DNA of 6,353 bases, taken from NCBI GenBank assembly GCA_030600745.1, contig JAUVLL010000200.1, positions 1-6,353 of the forward strand, read 5' to 3'. Both the position numbers and the translations under genes were made by a program. Numbering within the stretch: the first letter of the stretch is position 1; each line of letters starts with the position of its first letter. Under the pieces are notes generated by a model. That model made no database searches. It had not been told where the DNA came from and saw only the letters and a list, made by a program, of their open reading frames with translations. The DNA comes from Spirochaetaceae bacterium (lineage in GTDB: Bacteria > Spirochaetota > Spirochaetia > B11-G9). This document shows positions 1 to 6,353 of this stretch, piece by piece.

Positions 1-39
1 AGATTTTGTCTTTATCTTACCGATAATAATAGAAAATAA

Positions 40-48
40 AGGGTGGAG
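40..48 (+). promoter_or_regulatory. Ribosome binding site of the phosphoribosyltransferase gene
   Basis: The purine-rich run AGGGTGGAG lies just before the ATG at 51. Its AGGG part sits 7 bases from the start codon, while the GGAG part is only 2 bases away, so the AGGG half is the better-spaced anti-Shine-Dalgarno match. It supports the start at 51. No convincing -35/-10 pair is visible in the 39 bases before it, so the promoter may lie outside the window. Confidence 0.6.
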
Positions 49-50
49 TT

Positions 51-653
51 ATGACAAAAGATTTTATTAGTTATAATGATGTAAGGAATAATGCATTAAA
101 ACTGGCAAATAGAATACATTTGGATGGATTTATCCCTGATGTGATATATGTGCTGCTGCGTGGCGGAGCTTATCTTGGAAATGTTTTTAGTGAGTATTTT
201 AAGATAGTTAAAGGCAGTGAGCGTCCTGTTTTCTATGCAGCAGTCGTAGCTCGTTCATATACGAATATCAATGAACAGTCTGCAGTTATGATTGATGGTT
301 GGACCTATAATCCTGAACATCTCCGTAATGGTGACAGGGTTTTACTGGTGGATGATATATACGATTCCGGCAATACTATTAATCATCTGGGCGAAGTGAT
401 AATTAATCATGGTATACCAAGAAAAGATCTTAAAATTGCAGTCCATGACTATAAGAATATGACATATAAAAAAGATAAACTTCCCTTAATACCTGATTAT
501 TCCTGCAGGACACATATAATAAACAAACCTGAAGAAGATGTATGGATCCACTATATGAGTCATGAGCTTGTAGGGTTAACAGAAAATGAATTAAAAGAGT
601 ACTACAAAGACAGCCCCGGATTAGTCGACATAATTAAAAAACAAATGTTATGA
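51..653 (+). CDS. Phosphoribosyltransferase, hypoxanthine/xanthine PRT-like (COG2236-type)
   Basis: This is a complete 200-residue type I phosphoribosyltransferase, a cytoplasmic enzyme type that transfers phosphoribose from PRPP to a nucleobase. The PRPP-binding motif is clear: hydrophobic strand VLLV (residues 97-100), acidic pair D101-D102, then I-Y-D-S-G-N-T to residue 109. An upstream strand and loop, VIYVLLRGG (31-39), matches the pyrophosphate-binding loop. Near the C terminus, P148-D149-Y150 and W165-I-H-Y168 with H171-E172 correspond to the 'W-x-x-Y/F-x-x-E' base-binding end of the COG2236 / Gpt-like branch, here with M-S-H in place of the usual P-W. Length fits the family. The start is backed by a Shine-Dalgarno run at 40-48. 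The stop overlaps the start of the large secreted-protein gene by four bases (ATGA, 650-653), so the two are probably co-translated. Base specificity (hypoxanthine, guanine, xanthine) cannot be read from the sequence, and a regulatory or non-purine PRT remains possible. Confidence 0.85.
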   Translation: MTKDFISYNDVRNNALKLANRIHLDGFIPDVIYVLLRGGAYLGNVFSEYFKIVKGSERPVFYAAVVARSYTNINEQSAVMIDGWTYNPEHLRNGDRVLLVDDIYDSGNTINHLGEVIINHGIPRKDLKIAVHDYKNMTYKKDKLPLIPDYSCRTHIINKPEEDVWIHYMSHELVGLTENELKEYYKDSPGLVDIIKKQML

Positions 654-715
654 AATTAAAATTCCTCCTCTTCCTACTTCTGATTGGATCTCCTTTACTT
701 TCTGTTTTGTATGGT
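650..715 (+). other. Signal peptide of the large secreted protein
   Basis: Residues 1-22 have a short positive n-region (K2, K4), an uninterrupted hydrophobic stretch of F, L and I, a G-S-P break at 13-15 and a second hydrophobic part ending L-Y-G at 20-22. Cleavage after G22 would leave a mature protein starting L-E-G. The exact site is a guess. The absence of cysteine argues against a lipoprotein. Confidence 0.75.
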
Positions 716-3700
716 CTTGAAGGAGTTATCTCTTCTTCCCATGAATCCGGCTTTTATAGTGATGACTTTGAACTCTCACTATCAACAATATCAGGTATAG
801 ATTTATATTATCATTTTGACGAGAGTATGGATAAAACTGATGTTAAATATATTTTTCCGTTAAGCTTAACTGCTATGTCAGGAGAATTACGGGAATATAA
901 TATAGTCCTCTCCGCATTGGAAGGAAATGAAATACTGGAAACAAAAACAATTAAGTATATTATTGATAAAGACATACCGGCCCCTCCTGTTTTAGATAAA
1001 AATGATGGACTTTATAATAATAGTATAAGTATGGAATTTAAAAAGAATGAAGATGATATCTACTATTCTGTTAAATCAAGCGGGAATAATAATTTTACTT
1101 TATGGGATGGGAAAGCCATTGATATACCGCAAGCTGATAGTTTAATAACCGAAATTATTAATAGTTACTGTGAAGATTCCGCAGGAAATCGAAGCAGTGT
1201 ACAGGTTAATAGTTTTACCATCATCCCTGCTATAAAAAAGCATCTACTCCTGGAAGTTAAGAGTCCTGTAGAAGGTGTGTTTCTGAATAATCAACTTATC
1301 TATATTGATACATCCGGTTATAAATGGATAAGGTATTCATTCGATGATGTTGATCCTGTAAGCAGAGGGACAAGCTATATTAATCCAGTCATTTTAAAAA
1401 AAAGAGGTAAATATAAACTAAATATTGCTGCTATGCCTCTTAAATCAGAAGAAGTACTTACAAAAAAAATTGTTTTTTCAATTATTGATAATCAAAATAT
1501 AATTCTTAACAGGAATAGTGGAATTTACACAGAAGATATATCTTTAAAATTTAATAAAAATAGTATGAACTATAACCTTGAAGATCGGGCAGTAGTTGCC
1601 TGGGACACATCTTTACCCGGAACATTAAATTTCAGGACTGTTCCCGGAGTAGTAAAATATATATCCCTTAGGATTTCTAATCCGGCTGTAGAAGGAGAAT
1701 TCAGATATTTTTTTATTCTTGATAAGAGAATTCCTGCGGCACCTCTTATTTCAGTTGCAGCGAAATCACCAATTTCTAAAGATACAGAAGTTAGGATACT
1801 TGGAATTCAGGGAGCTGATCTTTATTATACAACAAACGGTTCAACTCCCGATCGATATTCTGCCTATTATAAACACCCATTTGTTATGGAAATACCCGAA
1901 GGTCGGAATTCCGGTTCACTGCTGGTTAAAGCCAGAGCTTACTTTAATGATAAAACAACCAGCATTGTTACATCAAAATTACTTACATATGATGTAACAA
2001 AACCGGAAAAACCTGAGTTGGCAATTACTTCAAGCCTGCAAAATAAAATTAGTTTTAGTATTTCAAATCCCTTTTCAAACAGAATTATTTATACAATAAC
2101 ATATGATGGATCTGAACCTGATGATCCTGTTGCAGAATCATTCACAGGTAAAGAAAACATGATACTTATAATTCCTCATGGAATTGTAGCAGATGTACGC
2201 TTAAAGGCAGCTTTAATTGACAATGCAGGTAACATTTCCGATTCTGAAATGATTGAACTGGTTAAAATAGATACAGTGCCTCCGAAAGAACCTAAAATAA
2301 TAGTAAAAGATCAAAAAGTTACTTTGATTGGAAGTAATCCAATTTATTATAAAATTAACTACAACAATATGGATCCGGATGATTACAAATTATATGAATC
2401 TCCTTTATTTTTAGATACTAACGACAGTAACTTTGTGAAATATATAATTTCATGCTTCACACTTGATGAATATGGAAATAAAAGTAATACAGTTATTTCC
2501 AAAGATATAAAGATTGATACCAGAACACCTTTTTTACCTGATTACAGCGGAATATCTGATGGTGGATTGTATAATAATCCACGAAGCCTGAGATTCCATT
2601 CTTCAGATGATATTGAAATTTACTACACTGTCAGCAGTGATTCAATTCCTCCTGAAGATCCAATTCCAGGTAATTCTGATAAAATTGATGAATACCTTTA
2701 TTTTGATTGCCCGGTCAATGAAACAAGACACTACACTGTGAAATTAGTTGCTACATACAACAACTTTAAAACTGTTTCGCTTCCGGAACTTGTTTTATTT
2801 GAGATTGACCGTATTGCTCCAAGGACTCCTGTTATTACATCTGTTATAAACGGAACTGTTTATAATACTGACGTAATGATAAGAAGTAATAATGAAGAAG
2901 ATAAGGTTTGGATTCTGATAAAAGATCAGATTAAAACAGAAGATCTCGATTTTGAGAATTTTGAAAATAATGGAATACTTCTTAATAATTATAATGATTA
3001 TTTAATTAAACAGAAAGATAATTCCGAAAAAAACTATCAACTTGCAGCTTTATCGATTGATAATGCTGGTAATACAAATATCAGCAGAGAAATAGTACAC
3101 TTTTCTATTGATAAAATACCACCGGAACCACCGAAAATTAAAGTAGATGATTCTTCCAGTGAGTTTACTATAGTCAGAATGACATCCACTAATCTTGATG
3201 ATATTATATATGAAATTACTTTCGACGGTAGTTATCCTCAAAAACCTGTTGAAACGTCCATAAATTATCAACTACCCCTGGAAATACAAAATAAAAATAT
3301 AAACTCCATCTATATAAATGCACGAACTATGGATAAAGCAGGAAATTTATCAGTTTCATCAACATTAAGAAAAATAACTTTCTCTACATTAAACCTGGAA
3401 TCACCAGTAATTAATATTGATAAGTTGAATTCCACAGAAAATATTATTTCTTTTTCTTCTTTAACTGGTATGAAAATATATTTAAAAGAAGGTAATGGCA
3501 GTTTTATTGAATATATAGATCCAATGATAATTGATTTGAGAAATAGAGATTATGTTGATCTGTTTTACTATTCAGAGGATAGTTTACAAAATAAAAGTTC
3601 TGTTGCAGTTTCAAGAATTGAAAAAACAAGTTCTTCAGGTAATTTAATAACAGGTATTTCAGATAATAAAATATACAATACAGGCAGAGTTGTCTGGAAA

Positions 3701-5557
3701 TCAAACGAATCACGTGTAGTACGCTATGAGATTGCTTTAGGTAATGATCTTCCTGAAAAGGTAACTGTTTTTTCACCTGAACTTACGGATCCTATTGTAT
3801 TTGATTCTGCAGAAGGTGAAACACTTCGGGTAACCATGAATGTAAAGGAATTTGTGGAAAATATCCCGGTTAAAGAACAATCCAATACAAAATTTAGTTT
3901 TACTATTGATAAATCCAACCCTGATTTACCTACTGTGCAAGGCGTCAGTTATAATAGTTTTTATCAGAGTAATCGTTTAATAGAACTTAATTCCAGGGAA
4001 CTTGTTTATTATAAAATATCCGAGGGTATTGATAATTTAAATTCTGTTAATTATAAACTGTACAATAAACCTATTGAAGTAAACGTCGAGGAAGGAAAAT
4101 ATAAGCATTTTAAACTGGAAATTTACTCTAAAGATTCTGCAGGCAATCTCAGTGAAGTAAAAAGTATGGAATTTACTATTGATAAAGCTAATATATATGT
4201 ATCATCAAAAGGCAGGGATAGTAATGATGGAACAAGATTCCAACCCTTTCGAACAATTGATCGTGCTCTTGAGTACATAAGTCAAACAGAACGGAAAGTT
4301 ATAAATTTGACTGAGGGTGAATTTATCCTTGAATCTATTCTTAAACTGAAAAATGATATCTCGATTAACGGTGGTTTTAGTTTAGATGAATGGCATGAAA
4401 GTTCAGGTCAGACTATAATAAATATTTCCGGTCGATTACCAGAAAACTCCCCGATGCTGAATATCTATTCAGGAAATATTTCTTTAAACAATATTTCCCT
4501 TTCTAATATAAACTTAAACGCAGCTATGATTAACATGACTGGTGGTACACTCCTTCTTGATAAAGTTAAAATCTTTCATGCAAACGGGAGGGCTTCGGTT
4601 TCCATAGAAATAAAAAATGCAGAACTGACTTTAAGAAATACAGAACTTATTTATGGCCCTGTTTTAAATGGTAATTTAATAAATGTAAAAAAGAGTAATA
4701 TTTTTTTAGAAGATTCAATAATTAAGGGCACAGGTAATTCAGGTATGCTTAAAATACTGAGTTTAGAAAAAGCAAAAGCTGTTATTACAGGTTCAGTAAT
4801 AATTCCTTTTTCAGGTAAAAAAATAGAGATAATTAACTCTGCAGACAGTAATTTGGATATAAAAGACACTTCTTTTGATACTGGATCTGCCAGCATCTAT
4901 TCAAATCTATTTGTGTTGAAAGATAGTAATCTGAATATGAAAAATACAGAAATTGGTTCTGAAAACAAAAGCAGGATTTTTTCCGGTTTTGTTTTAGAAG
5001 ACTCCAGGGTAGAAATTGATGATTGTAGTTTTAATTTAAAAGCAGATTCCGGATTATCCTTCGTACAGATGAATAATTCTGGTTTTGAACTCTCAAATAC
5101 AAAAATATCTGCTGATAGTACAGCTGAGTTTCTTTATCTTATAAAAGGGAATACTTCAATTGTAAATCTTGAAAAAAATGATATATCTATTAAAACTTCA
5201 GATATATTTACAGGTTTTGAATTAAATAACAGTGTTTCAGTATTTGAAAATAATAGAATGGAATTCGGGGGAGGAACAACCGCTTTCAATTCTTTCAGCT
5301 TTCAAAAGCCTTTAAATATTGAATTTACATCAAATATATTAATCTCTTCAAATATTAGTTGGATTTCGTCAGAAAATCAGGCTGCTATTAACATTGATGG
5401 TGTTAAAGATAGTGTAGTTATAAACAAAAATAATATATATGGCTGGACGTCGGTATTAAGGCATAACAACCGGCTTTTAAGATCTGTGGAAGAGCTTAAT
5501 AATTATCGTGGATTTATGGATATACCCGAAGATAACTATTCCCGCCCTGATGATTAG
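650..5557 (+). CDS. Very large secreted multi-module protein: chitobiase-C-like repeats plus DUF1565 beta-helix
   Basis: This encodes 1635 residues. The N terminus is a typical signal peptide: K2 and K4, a hydrophobic core from F5 to about L20, and likely cleavage near G22. No lipobox cysteine is present, so it is probably exported to the periplasm or cell surface without a lipid anchor. Residues ~23-1178 hold about 13 divergent beta-sandwich modules, and residues ~1180-1600 form a DUF1565-headed parallel beta-helix; both are listed separately. The C-terminal tail is short and polar (ends R-P-D-D), with no autotransporter barrel, LPxTG signal or recognisable secretion-sorting domain. I see no catalytic motif. 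Adhesion, carbohydrate binding or a structural surface role are guesses from architecture. The start at 650 overlaps the upstream stop as ATGA, lacks its own Shine-Dalgarno, and places the signal peptide exactly at the N terminus, so translation is likely coupled. The frame is open throughout. I do not recognise a named gene. Confidence 0.9.
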   Translation: MKLKFLLFLLLIGSPLLSVLYGLEGVISSSHESGFYSDDFELSLSTISGIDLYYHFDESMDKTDVKYIFPLSLTAMSGELREYNIVLSALEGNEILETKTIKYIIDKDIPAPPVLDKNDGLYNNSISMEFKKNEDDIYYSVKSSGNNNFTLWDGKAIDIPQADSLITEIINSYCEDSAGNRSSVQVNSFTIIPAIKKHLLLEVKSPVEGVFLNNQLIYIDTSGYKWIRYSFDDVDPVSRGTSYINPVILKKRGKYKLNIAAMPLKSEEVLTKKIVFSIIDNQNIILNRNSGIYTEDISLKFNKNSMNYNLEDRAVVAWDTSLPGTLNFRTVPGVVKYISLRISNPAVEGEFRYFFILDKRIPAAPLISVAAKSPISKDTEVRILGIQGADLYYTTNGSTPDRYSAYYKHPFVMEIPEGRNSGSLLVKARAYFNDKTTSIVTSKLLTYDVTKPEKPELAITSSLQNKISFSISNPFSNRIIYTITYDGSEPDDPVAESFTGKENMILIIPHGIVADVRLKAALIDNAGNISDSEMIELVKIDTVPPKEPKIIVKDQKVTLIGSNPIYYKINYNNMDPDDYKLYESPLFLDTNDSNFVKYIISCFTLDEYGNKSNTVISKDIKIDTRTPFLPDYSGISDGGLYNNPRSLRFHSSDDIEIYYTVSSDSIPPEDPIPGNSDKIDEYLYFDCPVNETRHYTVKLVATYNNFKTVSLPELVLFEIDRIAPRTPVITSVINGTVYNTDVMIRSNNEEDKVWILIKDQIKTEDLDFENFENNGILLNNYNDYLIKQKDNSEKNYQLAALSIDNAGNTNISREIVHFSIDKIPPEPPKIKVDDSSSEFTIVRMTSTNLDDIIYEITFDGSYPQKPVETSINYQLPLEIQNKNINSIYINARTMDKAGNLSVSSTLRKITFSTLNLESPVINIDKLNSTENIISFSSLTGMKIYLKEGNGSFIEYIDPMIIDLRNRDYVDLFYYSEDSLQNKSSVAVSRIEKTSSSGNLITGISDNKIYNTGRVVWKSNESRVVRYEIALGNDLPEKVTVFSPELTDPIVFDSAEGETLRVTMNVKEFVENIPVKEQSNTKFSFTIDKSNPDLPTVQGVSYNSFYQSNRLIELNSRELVYYKISEGIDNLNSVNYKLYNKPIEVNVEEGKYKHFKLEIYSKDSAGNLSEVKSMEFTIDKANIYVSSKGRDSNDGTRFQPFRTIDRALEYISQTERKVINLTEGEFILESILKLKNDISINGGFSLDEWHESSGQTIINISGRLPENSPMLNIYSGNISLNNISLSNINLNAAMINMTGGTLLLDKVKIFHANGRASVSIEIKNAELTLRNTELIYGPVLNGNLINVKKSNIFLEDSIIKGTGNSGMLKILSLEKAKAVITGSVIIPFSGKKIEIINSADSNLDIKDTSFDTGSASIYSNLFVLKDSNLNMKNTEIGSENKSRIFSGFVLEDSRVEIDDCSFNLKADSGLSFVQMNNSGFELSNTKISADSTAEFLYLIKGNTSIVNLEKNDISIKTSDIFTGFELNNSVSVFENNRMEFGGGTTAFNSFSFQKPLNIEFTSNILISSNISWISSENQAAINIDGVKDSVVINKNNIYGWTSVLRHNNRLLRSVEELNNYRGFMDIPEDNYSRPDD
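716..4183 (+). other. Array of about 13 chitobiase-C-like beta-sandwich modules (protein-level repeats)
   Basis: Module boundaries are marked by linkers of the form I-D-x-x-x-P-x-x-P at residues ~106, 357, 447, 540, 622, 719, 820 and 1086, with weaker junctions near 195, 279, 918 and 1003, giving units of about 78-101 residues. Inside many units is a 'Y-x-(I/T/V)-x-(D/N)-G-(S/x)-x-P' hairpin as in the chitobiase/beta-hexosaminidase C-terminal family (CHB_HEX_C): residues 392-400 (best match), 481-490, 567-576, 658-668 and 854-863, with degenerate copies at 229-236 and 1026-1035. A 'D-x-A-G-N' strand end recurs, for example at 176-180, and is common in bacterial Ig-like repeats. Repeats are conserved in protein pattern but not as DNA, so they are old duplications. 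Family assignment is from motif recognition only; the first and eleventh units are the least certain. Confidence 0.75.
4187..5455 (+). other. DUF1565 motif and right-handed parallel beta-helix domain
   Basis: Residues 1182-1210 carry the DUF1565 opening: I-Y-V-S, then G-R-D-S-N-D-G-T, then P-F-R-T-I and A-L. A first helix turn with I-N-G-G-F follows at about 1239-1243. After that, a short unit of alternating hydrophobics followed by (D/N/K)-(T/S/N) recurs with the turn asparagine/aspartate at roughly 1281, 1305, 1330, 1355, 1381, 1406, 1432, 1458, 1483, 1510, 1535, 1562 and 1595. The spacing is 24-27 residues except the last, 33. That is the period of a right-handed parallel beta-helix as in pectate-lyase-like folds. 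No clustered acidic, histidine or arginine catalytic residues stand out, so a structural or ligand-binding role is as likely as an enzymatic one. Confidence 0.75.
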
Positions 5558-5594
5558 GACTTACCGTAATATGGATATTAATAGGAAATGTTTT

Positions 5595-5619
5595 GTAGGG
5601 GCAGCCCTCGCGGCTGCCC
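5595..5619. repeat. REP-like palindrome with GTAG head
   Basis: The tetranucleotide GTAG (5595-5598) is directly followed by a perfect 8-bp inverted repeat: GGGCAGCC (5599-5606), a 5-base loop CTCGC, and GGCTGCCC (5612-5619). The segment is strongly GC-rich inside AT-rich surroundings and sits between the stop codons of two convergent genes. A GTAG or GGAG tetranucleotide 5' of a palindrome is the known signature of REP elements recognised by RAYT (TnpA-REP) transposases. No second copy is seen in this window, so the repetitive nature is inferred. The hairpin could also limit read-through or protect mRNA 3' ends, but no T-run follows on either strand, so it is not a canonical intrinsic terminator. 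Confidence 0.6.
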
Positions 5620-5636
5620 AATATGTTATTTGAGAT

Positions 5637-6353
5637 TTATTTCAAATCAAGCTTATTTGTATCACTGTACCATAGCCCGTTGCTTGTTCCAATGTAAAAC
5701 CCGTTGGAACCATCCGCCATTATAGAAAAAACCAGTTCTGTATTCAGGTCTACAGAAAGATATTCTGTAGATCCAATAGTTGCAGATGTGGGGGTAACAA
5801 TTAATTCTGTTGAAAGATCCATCTCATAGAAACCGCCGTTGGAACCAATTAGCAGATAGTTATCCAAGCCGGTAGTGGTAAAAATATCCATAGATCCAAA
5901 TTTTGCCTCAATTGAAGAATCTAATTTTGTCCAGGTACTTCCATTATCAGGACTTGAATAAACTTCTCCAGTACTAGTTGAAAGATAAAGAGCAGTATTT
6001 TCAAGATTGTCATAAATAATACCACCTATTGCTTTGTCAGTAACAAAATTTCCATGATTAGCTGCCCATGATGAATTGTTTCCATTTGATATATAAATTT
6101 CAGGTTCACCGTCTCCTGTGGTTGTATTTGAACTTATAATAAAGTAATCAAAAGAGTTAGGGTTATAAGCTGCAGAAATAATTGGTATATTTATTGAGGA
6201 AGAATTAAGCTGATTAGCTGAATTTCCATCAGTATAAGACCAAATAATGTAACCAGTATCAGTTTCCTGACAAATAAATACTAAATTTGTTGTGCTTTCA
6301 ACTAGTGTAATACCGTTGGAATTATCAAAATCATCAATGTTTGTATTAGAAAT
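5637..6353 (-). CDS. C-terminal part of an Asp-box (BNR-type) beta-propeller-like protein, 5' end outside window
   Basis: On the minus strand a frame stays open from the window edge at 6353 down to a TAA at 5637-5639, giving 238 visible residues of a longer protein; an ATG at 5889-5891 is internal, not the start. Residue 134 onward of the visible part (5931-5954) reads S-P-D-N-G-S-T-W, an exact Asp-box (S-x-D-x-G-x-T-W), preceded by a strand ending E-V-Y-S. A degenerate copy, S-N-G-N-N-S-S-W, lies at 6066-6089, preceded by E-I-Y-I, and the last turn, G-L-W-Y-S-D-T-N, resembles a truncated one. Repeated G-G-I-I-Y and A-L-Y-L-S strands fit a BNR/sortilin-like propeller, proteins that are usually extracytoplasmic. 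No catalytic sialidase residues can be judged from this fragment. The gene is convergent with the large secreted-protein gene, with 79 bases between stops. Function is unknown; the N terminus would decide whether it is exported. Confidence 0.75.
   Translation of the reverse strand: MSNTNIDDFDNSNGITLVESTTNLVFICQETDTGYIIWSYTDGNSANQLNSSSINIPIISAAYNPNSFDYFIISSNTTTGDGEPEIYISNGNNSSWAANHGNFVTDKAIGGIIYDNLENTALYLSTSTGEVYSSPDNGSTWTKLDSSIEAKFGSMDIFTTTGLDNYLLIGSNGGFYEMDLSTELIVTPTSATIGSTEYLSVDLNTELVFSIMADGSNGFYIGTSNGLWYSDTNKLDLK

Noticed and set aside
6..30. Promoter with TTGTCT and GATAAT or AATAAT
   Set aside because: Spacing is 10 or 13 bases instead of about 17; AT-rich sequence gives such matches by chance.
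1..39. End of an upstream gene (frame 1 is open to a TAA at 37-39; frame 2 is open to a TAG at 68-70)
   Set aside because: Only 12-22 codons are visible and two frames are equally possible, so no coding claim can be supported.
1396..1469. Two A8 tracts (1396-1403 and 1462-1469) as phase-variation slippage sites in a surface protein gene
   Set aside because: Runs of this length are expected by chance in AT-rich coding DNA with many AAA lysine codons, and the frame is intact; there is no population evidence.
1719..1997. Alternative open frames inside the large gene, such as 1719-1997 (+), 3050-3271 (-), 3504-3776 (-), 3724-3918 (-) and 4651-4896 (-)
   Set aside because: They are shadows of the 650-5557 frame: no ribosome binding sites, no domain-like composition, and full overlap with a convincing coding sequence.
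3899..4186. 15-base direct repeat TTTACTATTGATAAA at 3899-3913 and 4172-4186
   Set aside because: It encodes the same F-T-I-D-K module linker in both places and is explained by the protein repeats, not by a mobile or recombination site.
5599..5632. Intrinsic terminator for the large secreted-protein gene or the convergent gene
   Set aside because: The stem is strong, but the following bases AATATGTTATTT on the plus strand and CTACAAAACATT on the minus strand hold no continuous T-run. The GTAG head fits a REP-like element better.

Overview
The window is AT-rich and looks like a bacterial chromosome with a Gram-negative-type envelope. I lean towards Spirochaetota or a similar environmental lineage, because long secreted proteins made of chitobiase-C-like modules followed by a DUF1565 beta-helix are common there. 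This placement is an inference from architecture and base composition, not from a marker gene.

Layout: (1) At 51-653 (+) is a complete 200-residue phosphoribosyltransferase of the hypoxanthine/xanthine type, with a clear PRPP-binding motif. (2) At 650-5557 (+) is a 1635-residue secreted protein whose start overlaps the preceding stop as ATGA. It has a signal peptide, about 13 divergent 80-100 residue beta-sandwich modules joined by 'ID-x-x-x-P-x-x-P' linkers, then a DUF1565 motif and a right-handed parallel beta-helix of about 12-13 turns with a 24-27 residue period. (3) A 79-bp convergent gap holds a GC-rich perfect palindrome headed by GTAG, the layout of REP elements mobilised by RAYT transposases. 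(4) At 5637-6353 (-) is the C-terminal end of another gene, open to the window edge. Its 238 visible residues include an excellent Asp-box (BNR) motif, so it is probably a beta-propeller protein.

The first two genes form one transcriptional unit and are probably translationally coupled, although a cytoplasmic nucleobase-salvage-type enzyme and a large exported adhesin-like protein have no obvious shared pathway. The third gene is transcribed towards them. Nothing here amounts to a demonstrable new system. The points most worth a second look are the REP-like palindrome, the coupling of the two unrelated genes, and the size and regularity of the modular protein.
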